Positions 53,937 to 63,611 of a stretch of DNA of 64,000 nt are shown here, one piece after another. Numbering within the stretch: the first letter of the stretch is position 1; each line of letters starts with the position of its first letter. The notes beneath the pieces were generated by a model that saw only the letters and a program-made list of their open reading frames with translations, made no database searches and was not told where the DNA came from. This DNA is from Blepharisma japonicum. Its lineage: Eukaryota > Ciliophora > Heterotrichea > Heterotrichida > Blepharismidae. Both the position numbers and the translations under genes were made by a program. The stretch covers positions 372,001-436,000 of the forward strand of contig CATKHK010000006.1 of NCBI GenBank assembly GCA_949751835.1. Direction: 5' to 3'.

Positions 53937-55424
53937 ATGGGCTGCGGAACCTCCAAAAAGTCCTTCAAAGATGTAAGTCCAACCAAAATTGTCCAACAAG
54001 AGGTAAAACTTTCAAATAATGTGGCTTCCACTATTCCTTCTTCGAAAAGCAAAGAGCAACCAATTTCATCCCAAAAACAGCCCGAAATTTCTAAACCCCA
54101 GCAGCCACAATCAAAAATTCCGCCAGCTGCTCAAAAGCCAGTCAAAGAAGAGAAATCTCTTGAGCCAGCCAAAAAAGCTGCTACATCTCCTGCCCCTTCG
54201 GAAAACTCAAAGAAATTACTAAATTCTCATGAGGTTACACAAAAGGGTTATGGAGAAATCAGTGCAGGCGGTCATTCCTCAGAAGGCATCAGATCCAATA
54301 AGGGGAATTTAAATAATACTTATGAAGCTTTAAAAGACAGATCTCCTCAGCCTTGTACCTTAGGAGATGCTCAAGGTGTTGCGATGGCATTTTATGAGCC
54401 AGGGACTACCCTTTCGCCTCTTCCATTTCGTCACCCTGAACTTCTTGACAGAGAAATTCGAATTAATGTGACTCACGCAGGCTGCTGCCATAGTGATGTG
54501 TTTATGGGAACTCAAGCTTGATTTCCTGGTGTCCATTACCCTCTTGTCCCTGGCCACGAAATTGTTGGAATTGTTGATAAAGTTGGAGAAAAAGTCACCA
54601 AATACCAGCCTGGAGACAAAGTAGGCTTTGGAGTATGGCGAGACTGCTGTGAAGAATACGATTCCTGCTTGCAATGCCGCACTGGAAACGAAAATTATTG
54701 CTCAAAGCGAGTAGGGACTTATAACCCTCACTTTGGAGGCTATGCAACGTCATTCCAAGCAAAAGGAAATTTTTTCTATAAGCTTGATGACAGCTTTCCA
54801 GGAGAAGCGGCGCCTTTGTTTTGTGCAGGCATGACAGTATTTCCTCCACTCCATAGAGATGTCGTTGGTGGGATGAAAGTGGGTGTGGTTGGAATCGGAG
54901 GCCTTGGACATCTTGCTTTAAAGTTCGCAAGAGCTATGGGAACTGAAGTTACCGCTATTTCTACAAGTTCGAGAAAAGAGACTGACGCAAAGGAGTTTGG
55001 AGCTCATCATTTTCTTAACTTAAAAGATGAAAAACAAGTAAAAAGCGGGATCGGCAGCTTAGACTATATTATTAATACAGCAACAAGCTTTGATATAGCC
55101 CAGTGCTGCTCCTTATTAAGGCCAAGAGGAACCCTAAATCTTTGTGGAGCTCCAAGTGCAGGAGAAAACTTGAATTTCAATCTGTTTCAAATTCTTATTA
55201 ACCAACAGAGTGTTCAGGCAAGTGTTGTAGGATCAAGACTGGACGGAGAAGCAATGCTTGACTTCGTAAGGATCAAAAATATTTATCCGAGAGTCGAAGT
55301 TTATAAGTTTGCGGATGTCCAAAATGCCATTAACTCTTTAGCATTTGGTAACCCTCATTATCCGAATTATAGAGCTGTTCTTGAGATGGGAAGCTTTATG
55401 AAAACTTTTACCCCAGCTAATTAA
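53937..55424 (+). CDS. Zinc alcohol dehydrogenase with SH4-like N-terminal extension, 495 aa
   Basis: The MDR dehydrogenase domain (~residues 125-495) is a close paralog of the 28558 gene: DRSPQPCTLGDAQGVAMAF, catalytic-zinc CCHSD and GHEIVG, structural-zinc CCEEYDSCLQCRTGNENYC, Rossmann GVVGIGGLGHLALKFA. TGA at 54519-54521 encodes Trp where the paralog has TGG in a similar place. The added N-terminal ~125 residues begin MGCGTSKKSF, which fits N-myristoylation at Gly2 and palmitoylation at Cys3, and continue as a low-complexity K/P/Q/S-rich linker. The enzyme is thus probably tethered to a membrane, such as plasma or ciliary membrane. A similar MGC.TSK start occurs in the small protein at 61288-61536. 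Confidence 0.92.
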
Positions 55425-55484
55425 TTCATTTTAATGAAATCTAAAACAGATTTTAGATTACGTTAGTAGTTTTTTTCTGCCAAT

Positions 55485-56058
55485 CTAAAAAGACATAGAA
55501 TGTCTCTGATTGCAGTTCGTAATTCTCGTCAAGGTCAAAAACGGCATTTCTAAATTTACAGAAGACCTTGCTGAGACCTCTAGAAAATGATATCCCAAGC
55601 TATCTGCAGATTTTTTTCCCTCCTCATATGCCACAACTCTTTGATTTTCCAAATCACTTTTATTTCCAATTAAAAAAATAGTTGAATCTGCATCCGCATA
55701 GAGCTGCACGTCCCTGATCCATCTTTTTACATTTACAAAAGATGTTCTATTAGTAATATCATAGACAATTATGATACCTTTTGCTTCTTTATAAAAGTGA
55801 GAATAAATCACTTTATATCTCTCATTTCCTGATGAAGTTCATAATTCCAGCAAACATCTTCTACCATCTTGTAGGGCTAAAATAGAATTCTAACTAGAAC
55901 GATACCTTCTCTATTCCAATTGTTGGAAGATATATATCTGAATATCTGCCAAGACAAAAACGATTGATCAAGGCAGATTTCCCGACTTCTGAGTCACCGA
56001 TTAAGATGACTTTTAAGGTATCTTTGCTACTTTTTGATTACTTTGCGTGCTCGTCCAT
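55485..56058 (-). CDS. Atypical Rab-like small GTPase with 15- and 16-nt introns, 180 aa
   Basis: Exons (minus) are 56058-56042, 56026-55906 and 55889-55485; one TGA is Trp (LELWTSSGNERY). G1 is GDSEVGKSAL, switch I carries YLPTIGIEK, G4 NKSDL, G5 EVSAR. G3 reads TSSGNE instead of DTAGQE, so the Asp that coordinates Mg2+ and the catalytic Gln are both changed. The C-terminus ends RHSMSF without Cys, so no prenylation. Exon 1 is 17 nt and intron 1 falls after the same nucleotide as in the Rab-like gene at 15162; intron 2 is also in the corresponding region, so the two are old duplicates. A role in vesicle or ciliary traffic is inferred. Confidence 0.87.
55890..55905 (-). other. 16-nt spliceosomal intron
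   Basis: Read on the minus strand: GTATCGTTCTAGTTAG, phase 0. The only 16-nt intron found; the extra base lies upstream of the A, which keeps its place six bases from the 3' end. Splicing is required to keep frame. Confidence 0.85.
56027..56041 (-). other. 15-nt spliceosomal intron
   Basis: Read on the minus strand: GTAATCAAAAAGTAG, phase 2, after a 17-nt first exon, the same place as intron 1 of the Rab-like gene at 15162. A at position 10. Confidence 0.88.
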
Positions 56059-56405
56059 GTATTAAATTTATGTATTCCTGATATTAATATTTTGTTGCCG
56101 AGAAAAAGGAGATTTTGCTAAAACTTAAAAAAAGAAAGAAACTAATAATAAGCTATAGATTGCTTAATTTTAAGTACAGCACAAGACTCTCAGGTGGTGG
56201 CTAAATAGAATAATTATGCTTTTAGTTGTGTAGGAGAATTTTTGATTGACTAAATAAATAATGATGTTGTTGCATAACTGCTTTATAAACTTTAATTATA
56301 ATAAGCGTATTTATGAAATGAGTGCTTATTATATTTGAAAATTTCAGATTAGAGATTCTGGTTTCTAAGAATTGTACTCTAAAAATATTAGACAACAATC
56401 ATAAT

Positions 56406-57437
56406 ATGTTTAATAGCCAGTTATCTTACAAAAGTAGTTTAGATCAATATAAAAGCCAAGATCGTTATTTTTCCAGTCCTAGAAACCATCAAAGTTCACT
56501 CTACCAGTCTTCTTCAAGATTTCCAAGAAACGAAAGATCATCATTGGAAACGTTTTCTCCTAAACAAACTTTTAGTTCTTTATCCACTTACTCCAAAGCA
56601 AGCTATGAGATAGAATCTGAAGCACTTAAAAGAGATATGGGACGCTTACACAACCGCATAGACTTCAATAACTCAGAGCATTCTCGCAAAATTGAAGAGC
56701 TCCGAGATGTTTATGAAGAACAATTACGAAATATCCGAAAACAAAAAGAATACGAACTTAATAGTATTGACAAAAAAATACAATTCAAAGAAATAGATCT
56801 GGAGGCTTTAAGGGAAAGAATTGAGAACGACCAAAGTTCGTTAGCCAAAGAAAAAGCAAGCTGAGAGAGAAATACATCAAAATTAAGCATTGATTTAAGA
56901 AGTACTGCAATCGAAATATCTGAAATGAGAGGGGAATTTGAAGAGATCAGCCAAAATGACATTGAAAGGAAAAAAATTGAAATTAACCGACTCCTTGATT
57001 ACCAGCAAAGAGAGTCTGATGCCATAGCTCAAGACCAAGAAATGCAATACCAAGATATGCAAAATAGGATATCAAATAAAGAAAAATTAATCAGAAGCTT
57101 GGAAAATGAGCTTAGACAGTTAAGAAAAGATCTTTTATTTAATACTGAAGAGTATCAAGATCAAATCGCGATGCTCAAAGAAAAGCTTTATAATGCCAAC
57201 AAAGATATTGAAGTCAATGAAATTGATATTAATAAAATCATCACGACCAGGGATGGAGCCAGAAACGAAATCCTATGCCTTACAAAAGAAGCAACCTCAA
57301 TGGAAGGAGAACTTTCAGCCCTTATGAGGAGAAACTCCAATTTAAAACAAAAATCAGGAAAATTAGGAACTCTGGTTTATGGAAAAAAAGTAAAATCTCC
57401 AAGCAAGTCACCTAAGAAAAATAAATCTAATAATTAA
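56406..57437 (+). CDS. Long coiled-coil protein, 343 aa
   Basis: The start is put at ATG 56406 (MFNSQLSY); the frame is open a little further up. TGA at 56862-56864 is Trp. The first ~75 residues are Ser/Tyr-rich; from ~75 to ~325 there is near-continuous coiled coil (K, E, Q, I, L heptads such as ENELRQLRKDLLFN). The tail is basic (GKKVKSPSKSPKKNKSNN). No enzyme domain; a cytoskeletal or basal-body scaffold is likely. The stop is followed after 2 nt by the ATG of the next gene. Confidence 0.82.
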
Positions 57438-57439
57438 TT

Positions 57440-58585
57440 ATGATTGGAAGGCTTCTCAAACCTTTCATAAGAGCTCGAGATATCCGTCGAAAGATATTAG
57501 AAGCCCAACAGAAAGCTGGATTTCTGAACGAAGACATAAGTGCTAAAGAAGTCAAAGAAGAAATGGAAAAAGTAAATATCCCAACATCTCCATCTAGAGG
57601 GATGCTTACTATATGCCCAACACCAATCGGAAACTTAGACGACATAACAATTCGCCAATACCAAGCCATAAAAGCTGCAGATATAATTGCATCAGAGGAC
57701 AGCAATCTTGCATCTCATTTAGTCCAATCATTATTAGAATACGACTTTTCGTCAATCAAAAACACAGAGTTCCCACCACAAGACACATCAAATTTGCCAA
57801 AAGCTGATGATTCCAAGAATGATGCTCATCAAGATTGGAGCGCAGTTAGCATAGTTAGGAAATTTAAAGCAGATGCTGGAAGAGCTTTATTAGTGAGCTT
57901 AAAAGCAACGAATACTTATTCTAATCCACAGCTTAAGCTTATAAGGGCAATGAAATCAGGGGTGAAAGTGGTATTGCTAGCGCCATCAGGGTCGTTGCTG
58001 ACTGGGGCAAGTTTAAAACTAGTTTCAGATTCAATAAAAGAAGGGGTTAGCTTAGAAGCACTTCCTGGACCTGCAGCTGCTATAGTCGCTATTTGTTCGT
58101 CTGGATTTCCTGCTGATAATTTTTGGTTTGTTGACTATCTTCCTGATCTATTGTTTGAAAAAAATCTAAGGCTTGAAACTTTAAAAAAAAGCGAAAGTAC
58201 TGTAGTCTTTTATGAGAAAGCAGATAAAATAGTCAAGACTGTGGAGCAAGTCAATAAAATCTATGGAATAAACCGCTTGATGGTCATTGGGCAAAATTTA
58301 ACAAGAGAAAATGAAAAGGTTTTCAGAGGGACAGGAGTTAAATTGCTGCAAGAATTAAAGGAATACACAAGCCAAAGTGAAAATAAAAATGATTTTGTTG
58401 TTGTTATAGCTCCGTTTATAAATAAGGCAGAGAAAGAAATTTTTGAAGTAAAATTGACACACATTATAAGCACATTAAGGAAGAAGTTAAGTATAACTGA
58501 AAAAAATCTAGGATTTTTGGTTGAAAGAATAACAGGTGTATCAAGAGTGCGTGCATTGAAGATTCTTAATAAGCTTGAAAAATAA
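57440..58585 (+). CDS. RsmI-like tetrapyrrole-methylase-fold methyltransferase, 381 aa
   Basis: It resembles bacterial 16S rRNA 2'-O-methyltransferase RsmI: CPTPIGNLDDITIR (~55-68), a AADIIASED segment (RsmI: ...AEDTR), EALPGPAAAIVAICSSGFPADNFWFVDYLP (quoted motifs: LPGPAAAIVA, SGFPAD) and a C-terminal helix-turn-helix-like VSRVRALKILNKL. Departures: EDTR is replaced by EDSN, the usual SDAGTP loop reads APSGSLLTG, and there is a ~50-residue insertion after the ED motif. The N-terminal ~50 residues (MIGRLLKPFIRARDIRRKI) are basic and amphipathic, suiting mitochondrial import, so a mitoribosomal rRNA target (C1402 equivalent) is likely. SAM-site changes may mean altered activity. Gaps are 2 nt upstream and 6 nt downstream. 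Confidence 0.88.
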   Translation: MIGRLLKPFIRARDIRRKILEAQQKAGFLNEDISAKEVKEEMEKVNIPTSPSRGMLTICPTPIGNLDDITIRQYQAIKAADIIASEDSNLASHLVQSLLEYDFSSIKNTEFPPQDTSNLPKADDSKNDAHQDWSAVSIVRKFKADAGRALLVSLKATNTYSNPQLKLIRAMKSGVKVVLLAPSGSLLTGASLKLVSDSIKEGVSLEALPGPAAAIVAICSSGFPADNFWFVDYLPDLLFEKNLRLETLKKSESTVVFYEKADKIVKTVEQVNKIYGINRLMVIGQNLTRENEKVFRGTGVKLLQELKEYTSQSENKNDFVVVIAPFINKAEKEIFEVKLTHIISTLRKKLSITEKNLGFLVERITGVSRVRALKILNKLEK

Positions 58586-58591
58586 TATTAA

Positions 58592-59056
58592 ATGGAAGAT
58601 CTCCTTCTTAAAAATGAATACTCACAGCAAGAGGTCTTAAGAAAAGCCATATCAGATCCACAGTCTTTACCTACTTACATATGGGAATTAGAAAAATTAC
58701 TCTCACAAACAAACCAACGAATAAATGTCCTCGCTTCCCAATATCATCACAATATCCTCGATCACCAATCTAATCTCCAAGAAATCGGAGTCAATTTAAA
58801 ATCCCTTCTTAAAAAAGCAAGATTTTTGCAATCTCAATCACAAAAAATGAGCCGAGAAATGTCAGAAAGTTATGATAAAATCTGTGAATGTGTAAGACAA
58901 CTTGAAAGAGTCCAAGAAGCCAGCGAGCTCATAAGGAATGCTCAGCAGTTTTACTTTAAAATCAAGAAAAATAAAAATAAAAAATCGCAAGAAATAGAAG
59001 AGCTTGCACAAAGTTTAAGAGGTGTTAAAGCAATAGAAAAATTAATGAACAATTAG
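58592..59056 (+). CDS. COG5 N-terminal-like helical protein, 154 aa
   Basis: ATG 58592 to TAG. The helical pattern matches the N-terminus of COG5, a subunit of the conserved oligomeric Golgi tethering complex: a short lead with KLLSQTNQRINVLASQYHHNIL, then LKKARFLQSQSQKMSREMSESYDKI and RQLERVQEASELIRNAQQF. COG5 proteins are usually ~800 aa, so this is either a short paralog, a free N-terminal fragment gene, or a different vesicle-tether helical bundle. The downstream DNA shows no continuation in any frame. Same frame as the upstream RsmI-like gene but separated by TAA-TAT-TAA. Confidence 0.6.
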   Translation: MEDLLLKNEYSQQEVLRKAISDPQSLPTYIWELEKLLSQTNQRINVLASQYHHNILDHQSNLQEIGVNLKSLLKKARFLQSQSQKMSREMSESYDKICECVRQLERVQEASELIRNAQQFYFKIKKNKNKKSQEIEELAQSLRGVKAIEKLMNN

Positions 59057-59092
59057 GATAATTTTGATAATTTAGCAATAAATCGAGCAAAT

Positions 59093-60640
59093 TTACATCA
59101 ATTTACATATTTCACATGCAGTGGAATTAGCTTCTGCCTCAACAATTATGTCTTCTTTTCGGCTTCTATTGCTAAATCCGCCATAATTTCTTTTCATTGT
59201 TCTTACTCCATTGCTGTCATCTTTTAATTTTGAAAGGATCCTGTGCCTGTGCCCTGGCTTTGATATTTTTATTTCATTTTTCAGTACTTCATCAGTGATT
59301 GGCCATTGCGAATTCATTAAAGCTAATAAATGCTCTAGGTCATCATATCCTGAATTTTCAAATAAAGGCAAAAGCATATCTAAGCCTAAAGTAAGCAGCC
59401 AATTCCTGAGGGTCGGAAAAGAAACTCCTTCACTTGTAGGCGTAGCTACACTGCAGCACCTTCATTTTTGTCTTCTTTTTGAATTTAAGCTTAAAGGTTT
59501 TGGCAAGGCATCTTCATCTAAAGCAGCTAGCAGCCTTCTCCGAAGCCCAGGCTTCTTAATTCCAATATCTTTAAGTATTTCATCATTAAGCGGCATGGAT
59601 GATCTCATTTGTTCACACATCTGCTTAATATCATCATACCCTGCATTTAATAAAACATCAAATAGTTCATCTAGCTTGGTCATCACAAGCCAATTATACA
59701 TCTGTGGCTTATTTTCTCCTCCAAAAGAAACCTCCCTTTGTTTTTCAACCATAGTCTCATTTACAAGTTTCTCTGATTCCGGCTCTAAAACTGAGCTTAA
59801 GCTTCTATTTAAATCAGGCTGAGTTTGCGTTGAATTATGCCGAGAATTTATTGTAAGTCTTTTCCTATTTTTGAGATCTAAGAATTTAAGCTCATTTGAA
59901 GGAGTTGAGTATCCTGAATTACTCCTAGAGGAGTGAGGACTTAAAGAAACATTTTCAAATGTTTGCATTGGAATAGAAGGGATGGTGTCTATAGGGTCGA
60001 GACTTGGCATACATAACGGTGAGGTTCTCGTAGACTTTTCAGAAGAGTTTTCAGCAGAAATTTTATGTGTCAAAATTTTTTTCAAGTCATTGGTAGGCGC
60101 TAGATCTAGAGGGGTCTTTCCTATTCTATCTTTAATTTCAATAGAAGCTCCATGCTTGATAAGAATTTTAACGATCTTCTCATGGCCGTATTCAACTGAA
60201 TAATGTAAGGCTGTTCTGCCAAATACATAATTCGTGATATTTGGATTTGCTTTATAGCTTAACAGTAAGCTAGTCAGCTTTAAGTCGCCTTTAGAAGCAG
60301 CATGATGGAGTGGGGTGTCTCCATCATGCTGTTGATTGTTAGGATCTGCATTATATTCAAGCAAAAGTTTAGCCATCCTGAATTTGCTGTTATCAGCAGC
60401 TTGATGCAAAGGAGTTTCACCTATTTTGCTTGGAATATTTGGACTTGCGCCTTTATCTAATAAAAGCTGAGCTACTTCGAAATGACCACAGATAACTGTA
60501 TGATATAGGGGTGTCCATCCTAACTCTGGGTCTATTTGGTTTATGTTAGCTTCTGGATGGGATAGTGTTTGGTTAAGAAGAAAAAGATCACCTAACCTGC
60601 ATGCTCTAAATATATCGTCTTTTACAGATGATTTTTCCAT
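59093..60640 (-). CDS. Ankyrin-repeat protein with two SAM domains, 515 aa
   Basis: TGA at 59462-59464 is Trp and joins the two ORF pieces. Five to six ankyrin repeats fill residues ~5-200 (GWTPLYHTVICGHFEVAQLL, GETPLHQAADNSKFRMAKLL, GDTPLHHAASKGDLKL, RTALHYSVEYGHEKIVKIL). A Ser/Thr/Pro-rich linker follows (~200-300). Two SAM-like bundles come next: one around QMYNWLVMTKLDELFDVLLNAGYDD (~325-390) and one around LRNWLLTLGLDMLLPLFENSGYDDL (~410-475). The C-terminus ends CEICKLM. Ankyrin-SAM proteins act as scaffolds, for example at cilia (ANKS family). Partners unknown. Convergent with the COG5-like gene, 36 nt apart. Confidence 0.9.
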
Positions 60641-61287
60641 AGATTTGAAATTATAGCAGCGATCATGATTTTAGGAATTGTTTTACAGTGCGGTTTATTC
60701 AATTTAATTAGAAAAAGGAAGGACAAAAATTATTGGTATTTCTTTTACTATTTTAGCATATCTATATGCAGAAGAGAAAATAAATATATACTTTTTCTAT
60801 TTTGGTTGAAATTCTTCATTTAAAGCAAAATTATTATAATTTTAAATTTGAAGCTCTTATCTTACTATTATAATATTAATTATGAAAAACTCAGCATAAG
60901 CTATAATCTGATTTTGTAATAAATTTGCTAAGCTCTTATGAGTTTTGAAAAGTTTATCTATAGCTTTGAGCATATCTTTATCGATATATGTACTCATAAA
61001 CTATAAACTAGCTTAAATATTTTAGAAAATCTAGGCAGTTTTCAAATTTAAATTATTATTGTCTCACTTATATATTTTGCCATAATAAAATTGAAGTAAA
61101 ATGATGGCTGCGGAAATAAGTTATGCCCGAAGAAAATTTGAATATGGAAGAATTCTAGATTCAAAAAATTATTTCTTCTGTGTAATAATCGTTAATTAAA
61201 GCTTAGTTTACTCAAAAAAACCTTATTTATTAGCATGTGATTTCACCCAGACAAAAAAGGCAAATAACATTTTGGGTTAATTTGATT
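60641..61287. other. Intergenic spacer, no gene seen
   Basis: 647 nt, AT-rich with stops in all frames. It holds the promoter of the ankyrin-SAM gene and the 3' region of the small MGC-type gene. No RNA gene recognised. Confidence 0.55.
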
Positions 61288-61536
61288 TTAATTCAAGATT
61301 TGGCATCTTACAAATTTTTGTCGCCTCGATTTCTGCCTTTCTAGCTCTTTGGTCTGAGGAGGACTTTCTTCATCTAATGGAATTTTGCTTTGGTCTGTAG
61401 ATTTAAGCAAATCGATATCCGATCGCTTAGTAAAGTAGAGCTTGTTATTTGTTAGAGATTTAACTTCTACGTACTTGCTTAGAGAATAGTTTGGATTTAC
61501 TTTACTTTTTTGGGACTTGGAAGTGTAACAACCCAT
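61288..61536 (-). CDS. Small acylated-type protein MGCYTSK.., 82 aa
   Basis: ATG 61536 to TAA. The N-terminus MGCYTSKSQKSK fits an N-myristoyl/palmitoyl membrane anchor. The rest is charged with VEVKSLTNNKLYFTKRSDI in the middle and a basic tail (RQKSRRQKFVRC). No domain recognised. Short proteins with such starts are often membrane-tethered adapters. The DNA is AT-rich, but codon pattern and the clear acylation start favour a real gene. Confidence 0.6.
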   Translation of the reverse strand: MGCYTSKSQKSKVNPNYSLSKYVEVKSLTNNKLYFTKRSDIDLLKSTDQSKIPLDEESPPQTKELERQKSRRQKFVRCQILN

Positions 61537-61857
61537 AGCTCGATAGTATGGAAAATAATATGGAACAATATTGGATTCAATATATGAAACTGCTTAACTT
61601 TTTTAAATTTTATTGAAATATAAATCAAATTCTTCCTCTTCTCAATATCACATAAATTGCATATGAAAAATATTTGAATCATAAAAATTTTATGGATCAC
61701 AAAATAAAGACATTTCTCTATTAATATATTTATTTCCTTATCTCAGCTATAATTCCTAAATTTTTATAAGAAAATAAACCACTTCTTTCATATTTCCCTC
61801 TAAGTAAGAAGAGGCTGTAAATGGTTGATGGCTATAATAATTACCTGAGAGCGATAA

Positions 61858-63516
61858 ATGCAACAGCGCCCTAGTGAAACACAAATAGTCGTAAGCGATC
61901 TTCCCCCAAGTGTCACAGAAGCTGACCTTTATCAGCTGGCATCTCAATACGGTCAAGTTGCATACATTAGAGTTCTCAGGCATATTGACACAAAGACCTC
62001 ACTTGGAGTCGCATTTATCAACTTTATCGACACCGCAGCAGTTGAGAAAGCAAGGAACGAGATGAATGGGCTAGCTTTCAAAGGCAGAATCATCAGAGCT
62101 ATGAAGTTCAACAAAGAACGCGACCCTGAAGCAAATATTTTCATCAAAAATATTCACGAAAGTGTCACTTACAAGGATCTTGAAAGCCACTTCAAGAGCT
62201 TCGGAAATATTTTGTCTTCGAAGATCAGCTTTGATGAAAATGGGAATTCCAAAAAATACGGCTTTGTACAATTCGAGAAAAAAGAGGCAGCCCAAGCAGC
62301 TATTGCGAACGCAAACGGATCAACTCTCAAAGGAAGCGAACTGCAAGTAGCGAAATTTATCCCTATCGGCAGCAGAATGATATCGAGCAACAATAACTTG
62401 TATGTAAGAGGATTCGGCGCTGATATGACAGCTGAAAGATTTCACTCAGTCTTTTCTTCCTTTGGAGAAATCACTTCACATGTCATTTTGTCAAACAGAG
62501 CCAGAGATGGCACTGATAGACACTTTGGGTTCGTCTGCTTTGCCAATCCTGAAAATGCAACAAAAGCCTTAGAAACCTTGAACGGGAAGTCGGAAGATGG
62601 GTTCACCTGGTATATTGCTGTCCACATGAACAAAAAGAAGCGGCTAGCAATGCTCAGGCAAGAAAATGCCAAAAAGCAAGAGGACTGGAAGAGAAGAAAT
62701 GTCTACGTCAGAGGTCTACCATTAAATATTGATGAAGAAAAATTAAGAAAGCTCTTCGCTGAGTTTGGAGAAATTGAGTCAGTGAGGATTCCAAAAGTAG
62801 AAAACATTAGGTACGATAATGCAGAAATGATCAAAGAATTCACTGTAAAAGGTGTCGCCTACATCTTATTCGCTCAGCCTCAAGGCGCCACAAGAGCAGT
62901 GCAAGGAATGAGAGATAAGTCAGTGGAAGAAAAAAGATTGTATGTCAACCTGTGGAGGCCAAGAGAAGAAATTGCTAAAGCTATCAACATCTCGAAGATG
63001 AAGAAGATGCAAAGCTTCATGTTCGACTATGGAATGATGCCTGGACCAATGATGATGCCTGGAAGAGGAAGACAGCCAGCCAAAGCAATGCCTGGAAGAG
63101 GATGGGCTGGCCAACAACCAATGGGAAGAGGCAAACCACAAGCTTTTCCACCTCAGGCATTCCCAGCTCAAGGATTCCCTCCTCAGCAAGGATTCCCTGT
63201 TCAAGTTCCAATTCCAGCACAGCAGGCAGCTCAGCCACTAGTTCCATTAAACTTTGACATTAAGACTTACGAAGTCGCACCACCAGAGTTCAAGAAGAGA
63301 ATGCTAGGTGAAGCCTTATACCCAGTCGTATTAAAGAGCTCAAATACTAAGATTGCAGGGAAGATCACTGGAATGCTGCTAGAAATGGACAATCAGGAAC
63401 TATTTTTGTTATTAACCAACCCAGAAGGATTGAAGCTGAAAGTCGGAGAAGCTATTGACGTTCTCAGAAGGGCATGGGAAAATGACGCAGAAAGCTTGAA
63501 GCTTATTGAAGGTTAA
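61858..63516 (+). CDS. Poly(A)-binding protein, 4 RRMs plus MLLE/PABC, 552 aa
   Basis: Four RRM domains at ~8-85, 93-170, 182-262 and 277-370, with RNP1 motifs such as LGVAFINF, KKYGFVQF and RHFGFVCF. A Met/Pro/Gly/Gln-rich linker follows (~395-455) with repeated AMPGRG and QAFPPQ units. The C-terminal MLLE domain is at ~470-545 (KRMLGEALYPVV, KITGMLLEMDNQELFLLL). The protein binds mRNA poly(A) tails in the cytoplasm; MLLE recruits PAM2-motif partners in translation and deadenylation. RRM4 has an insertion (~315-330). All Trp codons are TGG and GC is high, as for a strongly expressed gene. Confidence 0.97.
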   Translation: MQQRPSETQIVVSDLPPSVTEADLYQLASQYGQVAYIRVLRHIDTKTSLGVAFINFIDTAAVEKARNEMNGLAFKGRIIRAMKFNKERDPEANIFIKNIHESVTYKDLESHFKSFGNILSSKISFDENGNSKKYGFVQFEKKEAAQAAIANANGSTLKGSELQVAKFIPIGSRMISSNNNLYVRGFGADMTAERFHSVFSSFGEITSHVILSNRARDGTDRHFGFVCFANPENATKALETLNGKSEDGFTWYIAVHMNKKKRLAMLRQENAKKQEDWKRRNVYVRGLPLNIDEEKLRKLFAEFGEIESVRIPKVENIRYDNAEMIKEFTVKGVAYILFAQPQGATRAVQGMRDKSVEEKRLYVNLWRPREEIAKAINISKMKKMQSFMFDYGMMPGPMMMPGRGRQPAKAMPGRGWAGQQPMGRGKPQAFPPQAFPAQGFPPQQGFPVQVPIPAQQAAQPLVPLNFDIKTYEVAPPEFKKRMLGEALYPVVLKSSNTKIAGKITGMLLEMDNQELFLLLTNPEGLKLKVGEAIDVLRRAWENDAESLKLIEG

Positions 63517-63611
63517 TAATACTTAATTTCTTCCTCAAAAATCATTATAGCTGCAAATTAGTCTAAGACAAGCCAAGTTGGCCTTCTTTATGAATTAATT
63601 TTTGATTCAAT

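Noticed and set aside
57440-59056. RsmI-like and COG5-like ORFs as one fused gene
   Set aside because: Same frame, but two TAA codons separate them and neither lies in a 15-nt GT-AG intron.
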